Assembly: GCA_019416685.1 (NCBI GenBank) | Contig: DXWV01000050.1 | Coordinates: 111,828 to 175,827 of the forward strand | Direction: 5' to 3' | From: Bacteroides sp. | GTDB taxonomy: Bacteria > Bacteroidota > Bacteroidia > Bacteroidales > Bacteroidaceae | DNA length: 64,000 bases | Shown: one piece after another, positions 63,888 to 64,000 of the stretch | Layout: every line of letters starts with the position of its first letter | Numbering within the stretch: position 1 is the stretch's first letter | Notes under the pieces: model-generated | Database searches by the model: none | What the model was told of the DNA's origin: nothing | Seen by the model: only the letters and a program-made list of their open reading frames with translations | Position numbers and translations under genes: made by a program

Positions 63888-63946
63888 CCGACTAAAAAAT
63901 GAAATAAGCTGTAAGTTTCTGTGAAATCAGATACTTACAGCTTACC
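63888..63946 (-). terminator. Terminator of the tRNA-Pro transcript
   Basis: On the minus strand, a 12-bp perfect stem (63944-63933 with 63916-63905, TAAGCTGTAAGT/ACTTACAGCTTA) is followed by TTTCATTTTTT, directly downstream of the tRNA. Confidence 0.75.
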
Positions 63947-63948
63947 TG

Positions 63949-64000
63949 TCGGAATGAGGCGACTCGAACGCCCGACCCCTACGTCCCGAACGTAGTGCGC
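63949..64000 (-). tRNA. tRNA-Pro (anticodon CGG), truncated by the window end
   Basis: The minus strand shows an anticodon stem-loop ACTACG-TTCGGGA-CGTAG with anticodon CGG, a T arm GGGCG-TTCGAGT-CGCCT, and the acceptor 3' strand CATTCCG plus discriminator A at 63949. The CCA end is not encoded. The D arm and 5' acceptor strand lie outside the window. Confidence 0.85.

Overview
The window looks like a chromosome segment of a gut Bacteroides. It is AT-rich and carries SusC/SusD pairs, promoter -7 elements of the TAnnTTTG type, short lipoprotein and Sec signals, and enzyme families typical of Bacteroides polysaccharide utilisation loci (PULs). I cannot name the species from sequence alone.

Region 1 (about 217-5869, all minus strand) is an accessory toxin/immunity island. 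It starts with a secreted cysteine-histidine (transglutaminase-like) protein. Next comes a short secreted protein with an RHS-core motif and a C-terminal toxin tip, followed by its probable immunity gene. After these lie three further immunity-type genes. Each is directly preceded by a short out-of-frame remnant that reads like the last residues of a different toxin tip. A second transglutaminase-like paralogue closes the island. The remnants are not obvious as ORFs and had to be read by hand.

Region 2 (6140-63299, all plus strand) is a very large PUL for rhamnogalacturonan I. Its first block holds a fused acetylesterase-GH105, a GH106 rhamnosidase, a PL11 lyase and two GH28 enzymes. The L-rhamnose pathway follows (rhaB, rhaA, rhaT, rhaD), then a second GH105. 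The central transport block (23085-46393) holds an unrecognised beta-rich secreted protein, a PL1 lyase, three fasciclin-domain lipoproteins interleaved with two SusC/SusD pairs, and a second PL11 lyase. A GH2 enzyme, an AraC-type regulator and a third SusC/SusD pair come next. The last block has a lipoprotein resembling (alpha/alpha)6 glycoside hydrolases, a DUF4450-like protein, and fucO. FucO would reduce the L-lactaldehyde made by RhaD. Together the genes describe surface cleavage of the rhamnose-galacturonate backbone, import, periplasmic de-acetylation and exo-cleavage, then cytoplasmic rhamnose catabolism to DHAP and 1,2-propanediol.

Region 3 (63300-64000) holds the fucO terminator, a decayed DUF5053-like gene, and a partial tRNA-Pro(CGG) on the minus strand with its own terminator.

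Non-coding structure worth attention: two families of intergenic repeats around the rhamnose genes and near 58.8 kb, a perfect 22-bp hairpin just after a putative promoter at 46.5 kb, a duplicated GTAC-centred palindrome array upstream of the AraC gene, a 12-base motif shared upstream of two genes, and a G12 tract upstream of 56650.
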